Positions 11,101 through 22,739 of a stretch of DNA of 64,000 nucleotides are shown here, piece after piece. Below the pieces are notes generated by a model. It searched no databases. It was not told the origin of the DNA and saw only the letters and a program-made list of their open reading frames with translations. Origin of the DNA: Copromyces sp. CBS 386.78 (lineage: Eukaryota > Ascomycota > Sordariomycetes > Sordariales > Sordariaceae). The stretch covers positions 62,001-126,000 of the forward strand of contig MU839119.1 in assembly GCA_030685235.1 (NCBI GenBank). The letters run 5' to 3'. The translations under genes and the position numbers were made by a program. Position 1 is the stretch's first letter, and each line of letters starts with the position of its first letter.

Positions 11101-12777
11101 GAGGGCTAACACCTCAGTGCAGCATGTCACACCTTCTCCTTGTTTTCGCTAAAACATCTCCGTCATCAAACGTCACCGCCTTGAGCTGGACCTGCAACTC
11201 GAAACATCCAAAACCGGACACATCTGTTAATGTTAGGGCATGGCAAGGGCATGGCACAAACCCCCGCACCTGACTCACCGGTCTATAGGCATTTACCCCG
11301 TTGCAATCGCTGGAAGGAATGTATTACCTATATAGATAGAAAGAACTTATTGGGGATGGAAGGAAGCCCTACTCACAAGGAAGCCATAGATCTAATCAGG
11401 GAAGCCAGAGACTCAAGGAGGCCTGGGAGGAAGGCTCATTGATGGCGGAGCTCCCTGTATATAAGACTGGCTTCCCCAGGCTCCCAGAGGTCTAGATTTT
11501 CCTCCTCATCTCCATCATCATCTTCTCCAATCAATTCAATCCCATTAGTCAAAGCCTTCAATTCTTTTCCCTGACAGTTAACGTCCAGTCGTGTGCAAAT
11601 TACTTCTTGGAGGTACTTTGTACCCCATAGGTTATCTGTCCTTGAAATCGAGGTTCGGGAATGCAGGGTTAAAGGTGGCCGACAACCACGTACATGCTCT
11701 TCGACGGCCCGCCAAAAACGCACCCGGCAGACAGACATTCAATCCTGCGTCTTCTCCACGACACCGAACCTTAATTTCATGAGATGCGGGGGCAAGTTGA
11801 CTGCTACCTGGGGGCTCAGTCTCCTTCATCTTCCCACTACCAATTCCGCGCCCGTTGTTATTCGGTACACCAGATGCTGCGTAAGTACTTAGAAGGCTAA
11901 TCTCTACAACATGCTATATGAGCGCGAGCTAACTACCTTAACTTCTCCAGATATATATCTGAGTCCTTGGGCAACTCAAACTGCTTGGTTCACCTCTCGC
12001 ATACCATCAGATGCCGGATAATTGCTTCTCTCGGCGGTAGGCTTCCAGCTGCAACATGTGTCGATGCCTTCACAAGCTGGCAGGTTGGGGCTGCGCCCCA
12101 TGTTGTGCCGTGCAATGGGTTCTGTAAGGCACTGCATCGTCGTGAGATGCAGCAAGTCAACTTGCAGAGATGCACGAATGGCACGATGTGTGAACAGTCA
12201 TCATTCCCTATACATACCTATATGGATAACCCCTCTCTTCTCCGACTCATTGGGACATTTCAACCAGCAGCGGGCATCAGACCAGTTGGATTCCTTGTGC
12301 CATACCGATCAGCTTCCCCAGTGACCGACATTGGAGTGTTCTTGAGACCCTTTTCTCGTTGACAGCCGACAAGCCAGGGATCCTCGACACATCGTTCTGC
12401 TCGCAACATACCTTTGCTCGCGGCATCGACTTCTCCTTTTTCTAGGTGACAGTTTGGTTTTCGGCGACTCTAGGAACCATCTCCAGCGGCCGATTTGCCG
12501 TATACAGTCAAAGGGCCCGGGTGACCATGTGGGCGTCAGCTGCCAATATCTACCATACCTTGGACCGGTAATGTTGGCCCTGATGTTCAAAGATATGCTG
12601 ACTTTGTGCTAACGACCTACGGCGTCTTTCAGTCATATCGAAGCCCTTACCACCGAGGCCTTTCGCTCTGGAAGATTGCGGCACCACCCGGCACAATCCG
12701 CTTATACGTGGTTTTGCAAGTCTATATCCATAACCAGTACCTCGTACATAGCTCCAGGCCGAGCGTCCGCTTAAGCC
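8140..12777. other. Long stretch without a convincing gene
   Basis: About 4.6 kb between Rrp15 and the first member of the paralogue cluster. I looked on both strands for frames with an ATG, compatible splice phases and C-ending codons and found none that I would defend. There is no RIP-like AT bias. Its left end should carry the Rrp15 promoter (GT-rich at 8140-8170). A decayed or non-coding transcription unit cannot be excluded. Confidence 0.5.
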
Positions 12778-14567
12778 ATGGAGCAGGACGCTGCGCTGGT
12801 GGAGGGCGATTTTGTCGGAGGCAAGATCATGTGTTTGCCGCACAAAGAAAATATCCCTCCTCAGTACATGTCGGCCCTGGAAAATATGGACGATAGGCTG
12901 TTCAATCATCCGGTCGTTATCATATCCGAGCACGTCAATGGGACTGAAAATGACATGGTCGATGTTCTGCTAGTGAGTCGTTCATTTCTATTTACACATC
13001 TCCTGATTGTGTTGTTAATAGGAGTTCTGTTACTCAGATAACGACCTTTGGCGAACAAGGCCTGGAGAAGAGACATGGCGGCTCTGCCGAGGCGTCTCTA
13101 TACGCGCCAATCCATCCCGCGCCCAAACATAAGAATATCATGCGGCACACGATCACTTTATACCTCGCCGGATATAATGGCCAGGAGAACCTTTTCAAAC
13201 ATTCCTGGGTCAATATGGGAACGTCATACTCGGTCCCGTATAAGTGCCTCGATGAGTGGCGGAAGTGGATGGGATATAATGCCCCGACCCTAGAATATCA
13301 ATCTTATCGGAGCTTGATTATCCATCTTCGGGAAAAGGTGCCTTCCGCGATAGCCAAGGTTGAGAGAAATAAGCGGGAGAAAGGAAAGGAGCAAAAGAGC
13401 AAGGAAGAAAGGGTAAAGTTGATAAAAACATCGGGACCATGGGTTCAGCAGTCGACGTCCATCGATGTAATGATGCGCGATGATCGGACAAGACCGAAAT
13501 CATTGGATAATTGGCGACGTCCAGGGCCCACCGAGACCGAAACTCAATGCGGTATCGTCAAAAGCACCTCAAGAGCTGTCTCTCCCACTACCGGCGCTCT
13601 TCCGATGTCGGTCTCTATGAGCGAGAGAATGATGATGCCTGGTTCTCGGTCGCATACGCCAGTGGTGGAGGAACAGAGGAAACATGGGGGAGGCAGGACT
13701 TGTTGGAGGGATTCGATGCGTGGAAATCGGAGTAACGCGCCGAGGCATCCAACAAAGTTGGGTTCCAAGGGACCATGGCGGGATCAAAATGATCTTGAAG
13801 GCTGTAGGGGTGCTACTACCACTTTTTACAGTACTCGGGAGACGGAATCTTGCAGTTGTCGGCAGTCGAAATCGATTTCGGCCATGATTCCTGGAGCCGA
13901 ATCGCATATACACATGGCGGAGGAAAGGGAACCATTGCGGGGATCGGAAACGCAACATCTGCGGCAGCTTGGGACCGAGACCCCCGGGGATGATGTCCAA
14001 GGTGACTTTAGCATCTTCACTACCTCTACCTCTGCCGACGCTCTTGGGTTGCTGACATACAAAGTTCCAGCTACGATTTCTGTACCTTCGTCTTTCACAG
14101 ACCTGTCTACGACCATTGGCCAGAAACCGCTTGTTTCGGCACCTCCAGAGGATCTTCTCATGGCGACACTTGACGTTTCGGCACCTCCAGAGGTTCTTAC
14201 CATGGCGACACTTGACGTTTTGCCCCGACACAGTGGGCTTCGAGATGCCTATGCGTGTAAGTGCTTTTGAGCTTTATTTACACTTCCTACCTACTACCGG
14301 ACATTGACCAACTTAATCACAACAGGGGATATGCTTCCTACCGGTGAGGAGTCACAGCTAGATGTGGCCGCCGGACCAGGTACCACCAGCCGAAGCAGGA
14401 CAGTCGCAAGAAGAAGAGATCGTACTGATTGTCTCGTTACAGGCCAACCGCGCTTCGACGGGTCATCGTCAAAGGAAGATTCATCACGACCTCTTCCACA
14501 GCCAGGGACCGAAACTTGGGGAGAGATTGGCCAGAGCAACTCAGGCGCTGTCGCTGCCACTGCCTGA
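12778..14567 (+). CDS. Paralogue family member 1 (orphan, putative beta-barrel domain, no TM)
   Basis: Model: exons 12778-12972, 13038-14256 and 14326-14567 (551 aa). Intron 1 is gtgagt...cag in phase 0; intron 2 (gtaagt...cag, phase 1) is less certain, and without it the frame would stop at 14270. The first ~145 residues are the family domain: GGKIMCLP, NHPVVIISE, then intron 1, ITTFGEQGLE and the basic block ending HSWVNMG. The rest is a low-complexity Arg/Ser/Thr/Glu-rich tail with loosely repeated motifs of the type G-T-E-T followed by I-V-x-S-x-S-R-A. It includes an exact-length 42-bp duplication (14133-14174 and 14175-14216) that repeats VSAPPE...LMATLD. No transmembrane segment is present, unlike members 2, 3 and 5. 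Function unknown. Confidence 0.6.
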
Positions 14568-15354
14568 CGCTCCCGCGCAAGATCTGCAGCGGCATGGGAT
14601 TGAGACTTCGGCAAATATCGTCCAAAGCGACTCGAGAGCTATCACTCCAGTCCAGCTCCCATTGCGGCATCGCCAACGCACGTGCGTGGTCGGCTGGTAA
14701 AAGCGCGGTAATAAGTTTTGCGTCCTTGGTTTCCGAACACCTCCCTCCAACCCCTCCATTAACAAGGAACTGAAGGTTTCTCTGCTCAACAAGATGGGTC
14801 ATGATCTTCCTCGCTAAGGACCCATCTTATGACAACCGGGAAGGTTATTACAGGAGGTAACCCATCGCTCGCGCGCTCTTGGGTTTATCTTGAAGTTCAT
14901 CGCGCACTACAGCGCCTTTCACCTTGTCTTTCTTCTGGTTCAAATCTCCTTGTTGGTTGGCCCAAAATGCTGACCAGTCTGCCTCACAGCCCTGTTGGCT
15001 ATGCCAGATGCCAAACAGTGCATCACCCCAACCACTTATGCGACCATGATTCCTTATTGGATCTGCGCTGCATGCATGTGTTTGAACGGGCCGGTGCGAC
15101 GGGCCACCACGGTGACACACATCATCAGCAAGCTACGTTCCCCCACACGGATATCAGCCAGTCAGCCAACGGGTGTGAGGAGGGACACAAACGGATGGAA
15201 CCATAACAACAAGCCATCTGCTGTTATATGATGGTTGTTCGTTCATGCCGGAGTTCGTTCCCATGACGACTCGAGGTTGATGACTCCGAGTTCTCTTCAC
15301 GTTGACAGCTTCACATGCAATTGTCAAATCGATCGATAGCAATTCTTGCCCAAG
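14568..15354. other. Intergenic between family members 1 and 2
   Basis: About 0.8 kb. The first 130 bp in another frame still resembles the repeat motif of member 1's tail (G-I-E-T...I-V-x-S-x-S-R-A), suggesting that the tail was once longer or that the repeats extend past the gene. No other gene is supported. Confidence 0.45.
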
Positions 15355-17168
15355 ATGCCATCCTCCCGCCGTAGTGCCAAGAGAAAGCGACGATCTCAGA
15401 CCACCCAAACGACCGTGACGAAGCCCCCGGATCTCGGTGGCCGTATTATGTGGCTGCCCAAACTTAGCGAATTAAGCACACCAAGCGGACTTCCAGGCGC
15501 GTGTCATCATCACCCGGTCGTCTTGCTCTCCCCCAAACCATTGCCAAACAATGAGGTTATCATTTTAATAGTAAGACCATCCATCATTGTCCCAACACTC
15601 ATACCTCTATCCACCCTTTTCCCGGACTAACGGATGCGTCACAGGTGACCTCGTTCGGCAGCAGAGACCTGATAACCCGGCACCGATACGACCACGAAAG
15701 ATGGAAGAGGGCGCACTACCTCCCCATTGACCCATCGCCTGCTCATCCCGACGACCCAGGCAAGAATGTGGTGCTGAAACTTGGCGAGGGTGCGGTTCTG
15801 AGGAAGAAGTCGTGGGTGAATACAGAGACGCAACACCGGGTCGTCTTTTCCCTGTTGAGAAAATATGACTGGTGGAAAACGGAGAAGGAATTCATGCTCA
15901 CGCCGGAGTCTTACAAGGTATTGACGGACTTTGTTAGGTTTCGGGCGGATGATGTTGTCACTGGGCCGTCTGGGACACCACAACTGGAATCCGGACCGGC
16001 CGTGACACAGACAGCCACGCCCCCATTGACTCCTCAAATCAGACCGGTAGTCGTCCCTGGGGTAGTCCCGGAACCGGTGACCAGGCTACCGGATTCCGTC
16101 GAGCCAGTAACGGCACACGACTCGGACTCGGACACCACTGTCGTCGCAGAGGACTACTGGGAGGCCGAAATGAGACGCCTACGGGATCAAGTCTTCAACC
16201 AACGGCTTACCATCATCAGAGAGGGCAACGGCTCAAACCCCTCCGTCTTCATGGGGGCTCACCGAGCCTCGTACACCACGGCTGCTGCCGAACAAGTTGG
16301 GCAGCAACCTCACCGTCCTGTATCACAGCTGCAGGACAACGAGCGATCATCCCTCCTCCGTCCACAGGCTCAAGCGACCACATCCAACCCGCATGGTTCG
16401 CGGATTTCACGAGGAACCAGAGCAGGATATGGAACCCTACCATCATCGTCATCCCGTCCAGCTGCAGCAACTTATACACCAAAAACACAAGGGCAGGCTC
16501 GTTCCCGGATTCAGAATCCAGTTACAGCCGCCGCGGCCGCCCAGGCGCGGGCCCGGGTCACTATGCTCGAACGAAGGAGACCAAAGCATACATGGTACTC
16601 CCGGCTGGCCTTGCCCTTCCGGTTCGACTTTGTCTTTTTTGGGGTTTCTTCTGAGCAGGCACGCGCTCGCCCCGGTGCTTTTGCACGAGCTATTGCGGCT
16701 TCTCGTGCTCAGGCTGGCTTCAAATTGGGCCCGGGTCGGGACACTACAGCAGTCTGGGGAGGGAGGCTAGTACATGTCGGACTAAGCAGGGCGCAAAGAC
16801 GACAAGAGGAAAATGGGGGGCCGGCGTATGAGTACGCCCGTGTTGCTCCTTCGGAAAGACAGGGGGAGGGAAAAGGGCAGTTATCGATGGTTGCAAAGTG
16901 TGTGCTAATCTTGGTGGTGCTGCTGGTTCAGGCGACGCTGCTGGCTGCGGTGGTATGGAGCTTTGTTCATTTTGGCGCTGACAAGGCGGTCGTTGACTTG
17001 GTTGCGAGGGCTGCTAATGTTATGGTGCAGGCGTGGGAGACGACGATTGTTCCTGCGCTGTGGGTGGTCATGGATTTTCTGATCTTCATTGCGGAAGTTG
17101 CTCTTGGGTTGTATCTTCTTGCTGCGTTCGCTTATTGCTGTGGTTATCGCGGGACCTGCGACAGCTGA
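15355..17168 (+). CDS. Paralogue family member 2 (putative beta-barrel domain plus C-terminal TM segments)
   Basis: Two exons, 15355-15570 and 15645-17168 (579 aa). The 74-bp intron is gtaaga...acag, phase 0, with CTAAC branch site. After a basic start (SSRRSAKRKRR) the family domain reads GGRIMWLPK, HHPVVLLSP, EVIILI, intron, VTSFGSRDL, YLPIDPSPAHPD, NVVLKL and LRKKSWVNTE, ending near residue 165. A Pro/Thr/Gln/Arg-rich linker of ~290 residues follows. The C-terminus has two hydrophobic stretches of helix length (starting VAKCVLILVVLLVQ and VPALWVVMDFLIF), so the protein is probably membrane-anchored with the domain in the cytosol or an organelle lumen. Gene 3 is convergent, with a small orphan between. 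The domain resembles MazF/PemK barrels in strand order (inference). Function unknown. Confidence 0.75.
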
Positions 17169-17608
17169 ATAGAAGTGACGGCTGTTTGAGATATCCTGCC
17201 CTGTTTTCGAGGACTGTCAGTCGGCCAGACGATGGTTGCACTTACCACTTCAGGCTTTCATAGACGGAAACAGGTCAAGATTCATGCTTGTGATTCACTG
17301 GTTTAGACGTACCTACTAGTCATTGAACAGCGTTCGCGTCCTTAGGTACGAAGCAACCGCGCGAAAGCCGCTGCACATCAAAATCTCCAGGGCAAGTTAC
17401 TTCTAGCAAGTCGTTCACCAGCTGACGTTTCTTTCAGTGCCACCTCATCCCATCCCCTGGCATTCTTATCTCGTTTACCTAGACTTATACCCGCGCCTGA
17501 CACCCAGTCCCATGGCGTCTCCAACCCGACCGTCGTCCTCAACCCATCACTATCGGCAAACTCCAACATCCGATTTCGCCAAAATTCCCCTGCTGAAAGG
17601 TAGTTCCT

Positions 17609-17893
17609 TCACAAAAGACGGAGGAACTGCACTGGCTTCTCAGTTTTCGGAGCTGTAACCGTGTCCTTGGAGATTGCCATATCCCCGTCGGTCGAAGCAT
17701 CATCTTGCCCTTGAGCCCAGTGGCCAGTCTCTCCCTCCCCACCGGTGTCGGCGTCGGCGTCGTTGGCTGTCTGGTAGCCGTCACCATGCGAGGGACCTGA
17801 TACGTCAACTTTCGATGCAGACTCCGTGTGCGGTGCTTGTTCATGTTGATGGGCCTCCTTCTCGTTGGTGGATAAGTGGTTGTTGTTCTCCAT
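17609..17893 (-). CDS. Small acidic orphan protein
   Basis: A 94-aa frame starts at ATG 17893 (accATGg context). It is hydrophilic, rich in Asp, Glu, His, Thr and Gly (for example DADADTGGEGETG), with no domain that I recognise and no membrane segment. It lies between convergent family members 2 and 3. An additional downstream exon is possible because the last codons differ in composition. Moderate to low confidence that it is a gene at all. Confidence 0.42.
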   Translation of the reverse strand: MENNNHLSTNEKEAHQHEQAPHTESASKVDVSGPSHGDGYQTANDADADTGGEGETGHWAQGQDDASTDGDMAISKDTVTAPKTEKPVQFLRLL

Positions 17894-18569
17894 GGTTTCT
17901 TGTTTTTTTTTTTCCTTCGTTGGCTTATGATGTTCCAAGTACTTGCTTTCGAGGGTTCAAGGGATGCAATGACGTGTTGCTGGTGGCGTGGCTTGTGCTG
18001 GTGGGCTGAGATTTGGGAAGCTTGTTGGAACTTGGAAACATGAATGTGAATGGAACGAATAAGGGCGGGGATTGTGTTTCTTATACATGCCGTACGTACT
18101 CCTGCAGTCCAATGACGAGCTTGTCGACCGCGGTTTGAACCAAGGCTCTGTTTGCGCTGTTGGAACCTGTGCGTGCTGTTTGTTTCAGCCCGTTGTGGTG
18201 TGGTGTGTCACGATGTCAGTTGAGGCTGCCTTGCTGTTCAACAGCCGGCCTGATGGTCTCTGTTTTTGTATCGTCGTTGCTCCTTTTTAAGACCCATACC
18301 GTACTATTTTAAAGGATACCTACAAGGTAGGGAAGAAATGCTTGAAAGCAAGAGGAAAAATCTCCATTATGACCTACCTTATGTACATTAAACCACGCTA
18401 TCCGTTAGACCCCCGTCCCAGTTGCCGGAGACACTCCGGTTCTCTTTTATAGCCCGAGCCATCTCGACCCGACAAGTGTTGAAGGGGAATATATGGAGCA
18501 AGACAAAGATGTGCAGAATGCTTGATTGATTAAAGAGAGAGAAGATGGGAAAAGGAGTGATCGTAACGA
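17894..18569. other. Intergenic
   Basis: Flank between the small acidic orphan and the 3' end of family member 3. A homopolymer A/T tract occurs near 17909-17919. No gene supported. Confidence 0.5.
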
Positions 18570-20838
18570 TCACGAGTTTACATCTAAATACATAGCCAAT
18601 GTGGGGAACCATCCTAATAACCTCAAGATACCCAAGACTGAGATGCGAATAACATCAACAACAAGAATACCTAACGGTGCTAACACTAGGTAGCTCGTCT
18701 CAATAGAACTAAGGAGCCAGAAACCCATAAGGAACATTATTCCAAGGAACAATAGCACCAATAAAAAGTACAGTTCTTTTAACCACAAACCATACACCAG
18801 CCCAATACCCGCATATTGCATCGGATGCCGTAGAATACAATGCTTCGTCACCGCCCACACTCCCCTCGCCACAGCCGTGCTCAACCCCATTAACCCTCTA
18901 CCCACCAACTTCAGGGCCTCGCTACCCGCCACGGCCTCCGCCAACAGTTCCCCACCGAGACGGCTATGGCAAAACTTCCAGCCAAGGCCGCCGATGACTA
19001 ATATGATGGCCACGCGGGCGCGTCGTGATAGTCCCCCTTCGTTGTAAGCCTGGTGGGGTCTCCGTGTCATGCGTAGATCTGGATCTTGGGTTTGCTTTTG
19101 CGCATCATCGCCAGAGGCACTTTCCCTTGTTTTTGTTTTCGGGCCTGCTTGTGCTGTTTGTGTGGCAGATATGGAACGGCTGCGGCCGTCATCGCTCTTG
19201 CGGGAAAGCGAACCGGAACCGTTGAGGCGCGGATTCCTCTTCAACGACTCCACCTCCTCCATGATTACCCGGCCCATTAGTACGCGCCTGCGCCGCTCTT
19301 GCTCGGGCGTTAGGTAGTCTGATGGTCGGGCGGAATGTATATCGCGGAGGCGAGATTGCCTCTCCGCTTCTTCCTTGATCAGGCGCATGCGTACGCGCCT
19401 GCGCCGCTCTTGCTCGGGCGTTAGGCCGTCCATGTCATCGCTCTTGCGGGAAAGCGAACCGGAACCGTTGAGGCGCGGATTCTTCCATGTCTCCAACTCC
19501 TCCATAATTACCCGGCTCATGCGTTGTACGCGCCTGCGCCGCTCTTGCTCGGGCGTTAGGCCGTCCATGTCATCGCTCTCGCGGGAAAGCGAACCAGAAC
19601 CGTTGAGGCGCGGATTCTTCCATGTCTCCAACTCCTCACTGATTACCCGGCTCATGCGTACACGCCTGCGCTCTTGCTCGGGCGTTAGGCCGTCCATGTA
19701 ATCGCTCTCGCGGGAAAGCGAACCGTTGAGGCGCAGATTCCTCTTAAACGACTCCAAAATTTCCCTCCTCAGGCGTACCTGTACGCGCCTGCGCTGCTCT
19801 TGTTCGGGCGTTAGACGATCCGATGCTTGGGAGGAGAGCATGTCGTGGAGGCGAGATTGCCTCTCCACTTCCTCTATGATTACCTCTATGCGCATGCGCC
19901 GCTCTTGGTCGGGCGTTTGGTAGACCGGTGGTTCAGGTGGGACATGGACGTCGTCATCACCAGGCGGGGGTGGTGCTGGAGTTGGGGGAGTGGGAGGAGT
20001 TGGACGCTGCGGAATGAAGCGGTAAGGTCGCGGTTCTCGGGGCCCGAAGAGTTGAGAGTGGTCATCCTCGGAGGGAGGCTCTATGCTGGCCATTTCATGT
20101 TCGGTGTCCGTGAGCTGCTCTGTGCATTCCATGCCATGTTGCTTTTCCACTTCCGGGTCCGCGGGAACGTGAAGAAGTTGAACTGTTGAAAAGCCGGCAA
20201 AGGCAGCCAGCTTTTGGTACGAGTCTGTGTCCAGGTAGAATCTTGGGTGAATCTCACGGATGCAACGGCAATGGTAGAATTCCCTGAGTTCCGAGAAGAG
20301 GACGGTTTTCCTAGAATTGGACGAACCGTCCACGTATGAAGGCGTTCTCGGCGAGTAAGGTAACATCTTGAGCATTACATTCCGCTCCGGCGTGTCAGGG
20401 TGAGGAGGGGTAGGCTCGACAGGAAGATAATTGGCCCTTTGCTTCATCCCCTTGCTGGAGGTCTTGAATTTTCGTGTGAGGTCTTTGTCACCGAAACTTG
20501 TCATCTTTGGAGAGAGCTCGAATTAGTCCTCGCTATATCGCACGACGCGACATGAGCAACAGGAGGAAAGATCTTCTTCATCTAATGATGGAACCTACCC
20601 CTACTATCTCGACAGTGTTGTCGGCAGAGAGGGCCGGTGATAATATGACCACCGGGTGGTTGCGAGACAGGTAGCCGCGTGGAAGGCCTTTCGCGCCGCC
20701 TGGTAGCCACATGATAAGTCCAGCGAGACCTTCGGACTCTCGATCCCTTGCAAACTCAATCGCGTTCGCGTGATGTACTAGTTTCTTCTTTGTATTTGGC
20801 TCATGGGCCTCGGGATGAGGGACCGGCTCGGTCGACAT
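18570..20838 (-). CDS. Paralogue family member 3 (putative beta-barrel domain, coiled repeat array, C-terminal TM)
   Basis: Exons 20838-20599 and 20504-18570 join in phase 0 (724 aa). The family domain spans about residues 38-165: GLIMWLP, NHPVVILSP, VEIVG, intron, MTSFGDKDL, YLPVEPTPPHPD and a TPSYVDG block. Next comes a Pro-rich stretch, then six tandem charged repeats of ~38-50 residues, each starting LTPEQE-[QR]-RRR or a variant. They come in two flavours, one ending NPRLNGSGSLSRKSDDMDG, the other RQSRLRD. The repeat part is very rich in Arg and Glu and could form helical rods. The last ~170 residues hold several hydrophobic helices (VAIILVIGGLGW, LYFLLVLLFLGIMFLMGFWLL, LVLAPLGILVVDVI). 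Likely a membrane protein. Function unknown. Confidence 0.75.
19270..19920 (-). repeat. In-frame minisatellite inside family member 3
   Basis: Tandem coding repeats with the plus-strand anchor CGCTCTTGCTCGGGCGTTAG recur with spacings of roughly 110-135 bp, each anchored copy coding LTPEQE followed by Arg. The two most similar units (about 19430-19690) are nearly identical over ~130 bp. Unit length varies by whole codons, so the frame is kept. Such arrays change copy number quickly. Confidence 0.8.
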
Positions 20839-21149
20839 GTTGACTGTTGACTCGGATCTTGATGCCGCCTTGTGAGATTGATTGAGACGCGAAAAGAATG
20901 AGGTGAGAGAGAAGAGGTACGAGAATAGACCCGTGCAGCGACGGGGTTATGAGAGTGACGCCCACTTGTTGGGTGTATGCAGTATGCTGCAGAATCCGTT
21001 TGCTTCCCTCCTCGCTCGTTGGCTGTCCCACATGCGGGGGTTAGCGAATTATTTGGGGGCTTAACTTCCGATTCTTTGGTATCCGTGCTCGGCAACGCCT
21101 TTATGCTTGGTGCTAGGGAAGTTGTGCTACGTCAGTCTCATTGGTGCTG
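20839..21149. other. Upstream flank of family member 3
   Basis: Presumed promoter and 5' leader of member 3. No other element recognised. Confidence 0.45.
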
Positions 21150-21512
21150 CGGTAGGCCTCCGGCAGAATCTGTGAATCCTGGTGCGGGGTAGTTGAGTGC
21201 TGGTTACATCAAGAATCCGCTGGCAGCAAGGAAGTCAACGACAAGGTGAATGCGGAGAATAAATCCTTAATCGAGCAAGCCAGGAAGTTATTGGGAGCAG
21301 ATGTTAATCCTGCAAGCGCCCCAGGTCGACTGGCTATGATCAAAGCTCGAATAGGAATCGAATATGGATTACGAGCGCGAATGAAGAACTACTTCAAGAA
21401 CCTAACCGCTTGGCCACTGAGCCAATTAGTTATTTCTAAAGGAAAGAGCTGGTTGTTTTGGTTTTTAAAGGGGAAGTGCGATATTTGGGAAGGAAGGACT
21501 TTGAGATTTTAA
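21150..21512 (+). CDS. Possible coding exon of an unrecognised gene
   Basis: An open frame of about 120 codons has a charged helical stretch (VNDKVNAENKSLIEQARKLL) and ends in a hydrophobic segment (SWLFWFLKG) before a stop at 21510-21512. There is no ATG at the 5' end of the open stretch before an in-frame stop near 21150, so an upstream exon or decay must be assumed. No similarity recognised. Listed because composition is protein-like, but it may be a relic. Confidence 0.28.
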
Positions 21513-21932
21513 AGGAGAAATTTCGAAATTCGGACCCAACCCAACTCCAAATCCAAGGCCAGGGCACTATAGTATAGCGCTTACTCCCTATAAGAAAGAT
21601 GCGTTGGTTTTCAGACATTGGTTGTCGTTATTGTCCAACAGCCACAATCAATGTCTGGAAACAGATTTTCCCACTACGGTATACAACGACCAAGAGCACG
21701 AGGCTTCCACTTATATCAGACTGTCCTGCCGGCGCACCAGCATCCAGCGCATGGACGATCGTGCAAAGAACATGGAGTGTCTACAAGACGCCGGGCCGCG
21801 CTTCACCGGCACCCGCTGCTCCCTTTCCGTGTATTTAATCTTCCCTGGCTTCCTCTTCCTTTTCGGTTACTTCCAGACCACTCCGGAACAAGCTCTCATT
21901 GTTGTCGTTCTTCCAGCCTCCTATAACTGGAA

Positions 21933-22591
21933 ATGTCCATCTCAGAAGGCGGTAATCGGATCGTGGGCGCTGCCGAGAGGAAGAAAGAGAATCAGTGGCA
22001 GCAGACGGCTGGGACTGTGGTCGCCGCCGGGACTACACTACCTCTAGGGAAGAAGTCCGACCCAGAACCTGACCCAGCCGCGAAGAGAAGGGCAAGGGCA
22101 AGGAAGTTGTCAAACCTGCGTCAAAGCCAGCACCCGCTCCTGCTTCCACTTCCAGGCCCACGGGAAGGCTCGCGCCCAGGGCTTTCTATGGTCAAGCCTC
22201 CTTTGCTCAGCCGCAGCCTCTTCCTCTTCCATCCCCAACGCCGCACATCCCCTCCAAGACCAAGGCGGACGCGAACAAGGGAGGCAAGGGCACCTAAACA
22301 AAGCATCCCAAAGATGTCGAGTGGGAGTTCCAGTCCAAGCCTCGCCCCACGGTGCTTTTGTACAAGTGGAACAGGCGTCTTGTCCACGAGACTATCGCGA
22401 CATTTGGCCCCGTTTCCTTCTCCCACCCTTTGATCCAATATCACAGCGTGTTACTTTGGATCAAAGAACGCATACTAGACTCCATGGGATTAGTTCACGA
22501 ATCAGTACGAGACATATCACGATTTGGTCACGGTATTTTTTGGTCAAGGCAAGCGCCCTTGCACAGTCCAACCTGGACTGTCCACCCATAG
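21933..22591 (+). pseudogene. Relic of an unrecognised gene with frameshift and stop
   Basis: A frame beginning with ATG at 21933 (SISEGGNRIVGAAERKKENQ) is protein-like up to about 22085. It then continues as clearly protein-like sequence only in another frame (KGKGKEVVKPASKPAPAPA..., later VEWEFQSKPRPTVLLYKW and LVHETIATFGPVSFSHPLI) up to a stop at 22589-22591. That frame also contains an in-frame TAA at about 22297 in a CAA-like position. One missing base around 22085 plus one C-to-T change would explain both breaks. The Pro/Ala-rich linker followed by a compact domain suggests a once functional protein. The family is not recognised; an overlooked intron is an alternative for the frame change but not for the stop. 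Confidence 0.45.
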
Positions 22592-22739
22592 TCAATTCCT
22601 TTTTCACGACTCTCCAAGATAGCAGGAGCCCATTTGGTTGCAACCTGCCTCCCGTCGAGTCGTCCCAAAACAGCAAGTGCATCCCCTCCCAAACAGCAAG
22701 TAATCCCATCCCAAAAAGCAGGTGTACCCCGTCCTAGGT

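Noticed and set aside
13569..14231. 220-codon minus-strand frame opposite family member 1
   Set aside because: Its repeats (RCRNVKCRHEK...) are the antisense of the 42-bp duplication; no start or splice evidence.
16297..16770. 157-codon plus-strand frame within family member 2
   Set aside because: Shadow frame of the member 2 linker; the other frame carries the family domain, splice site and TM helices.
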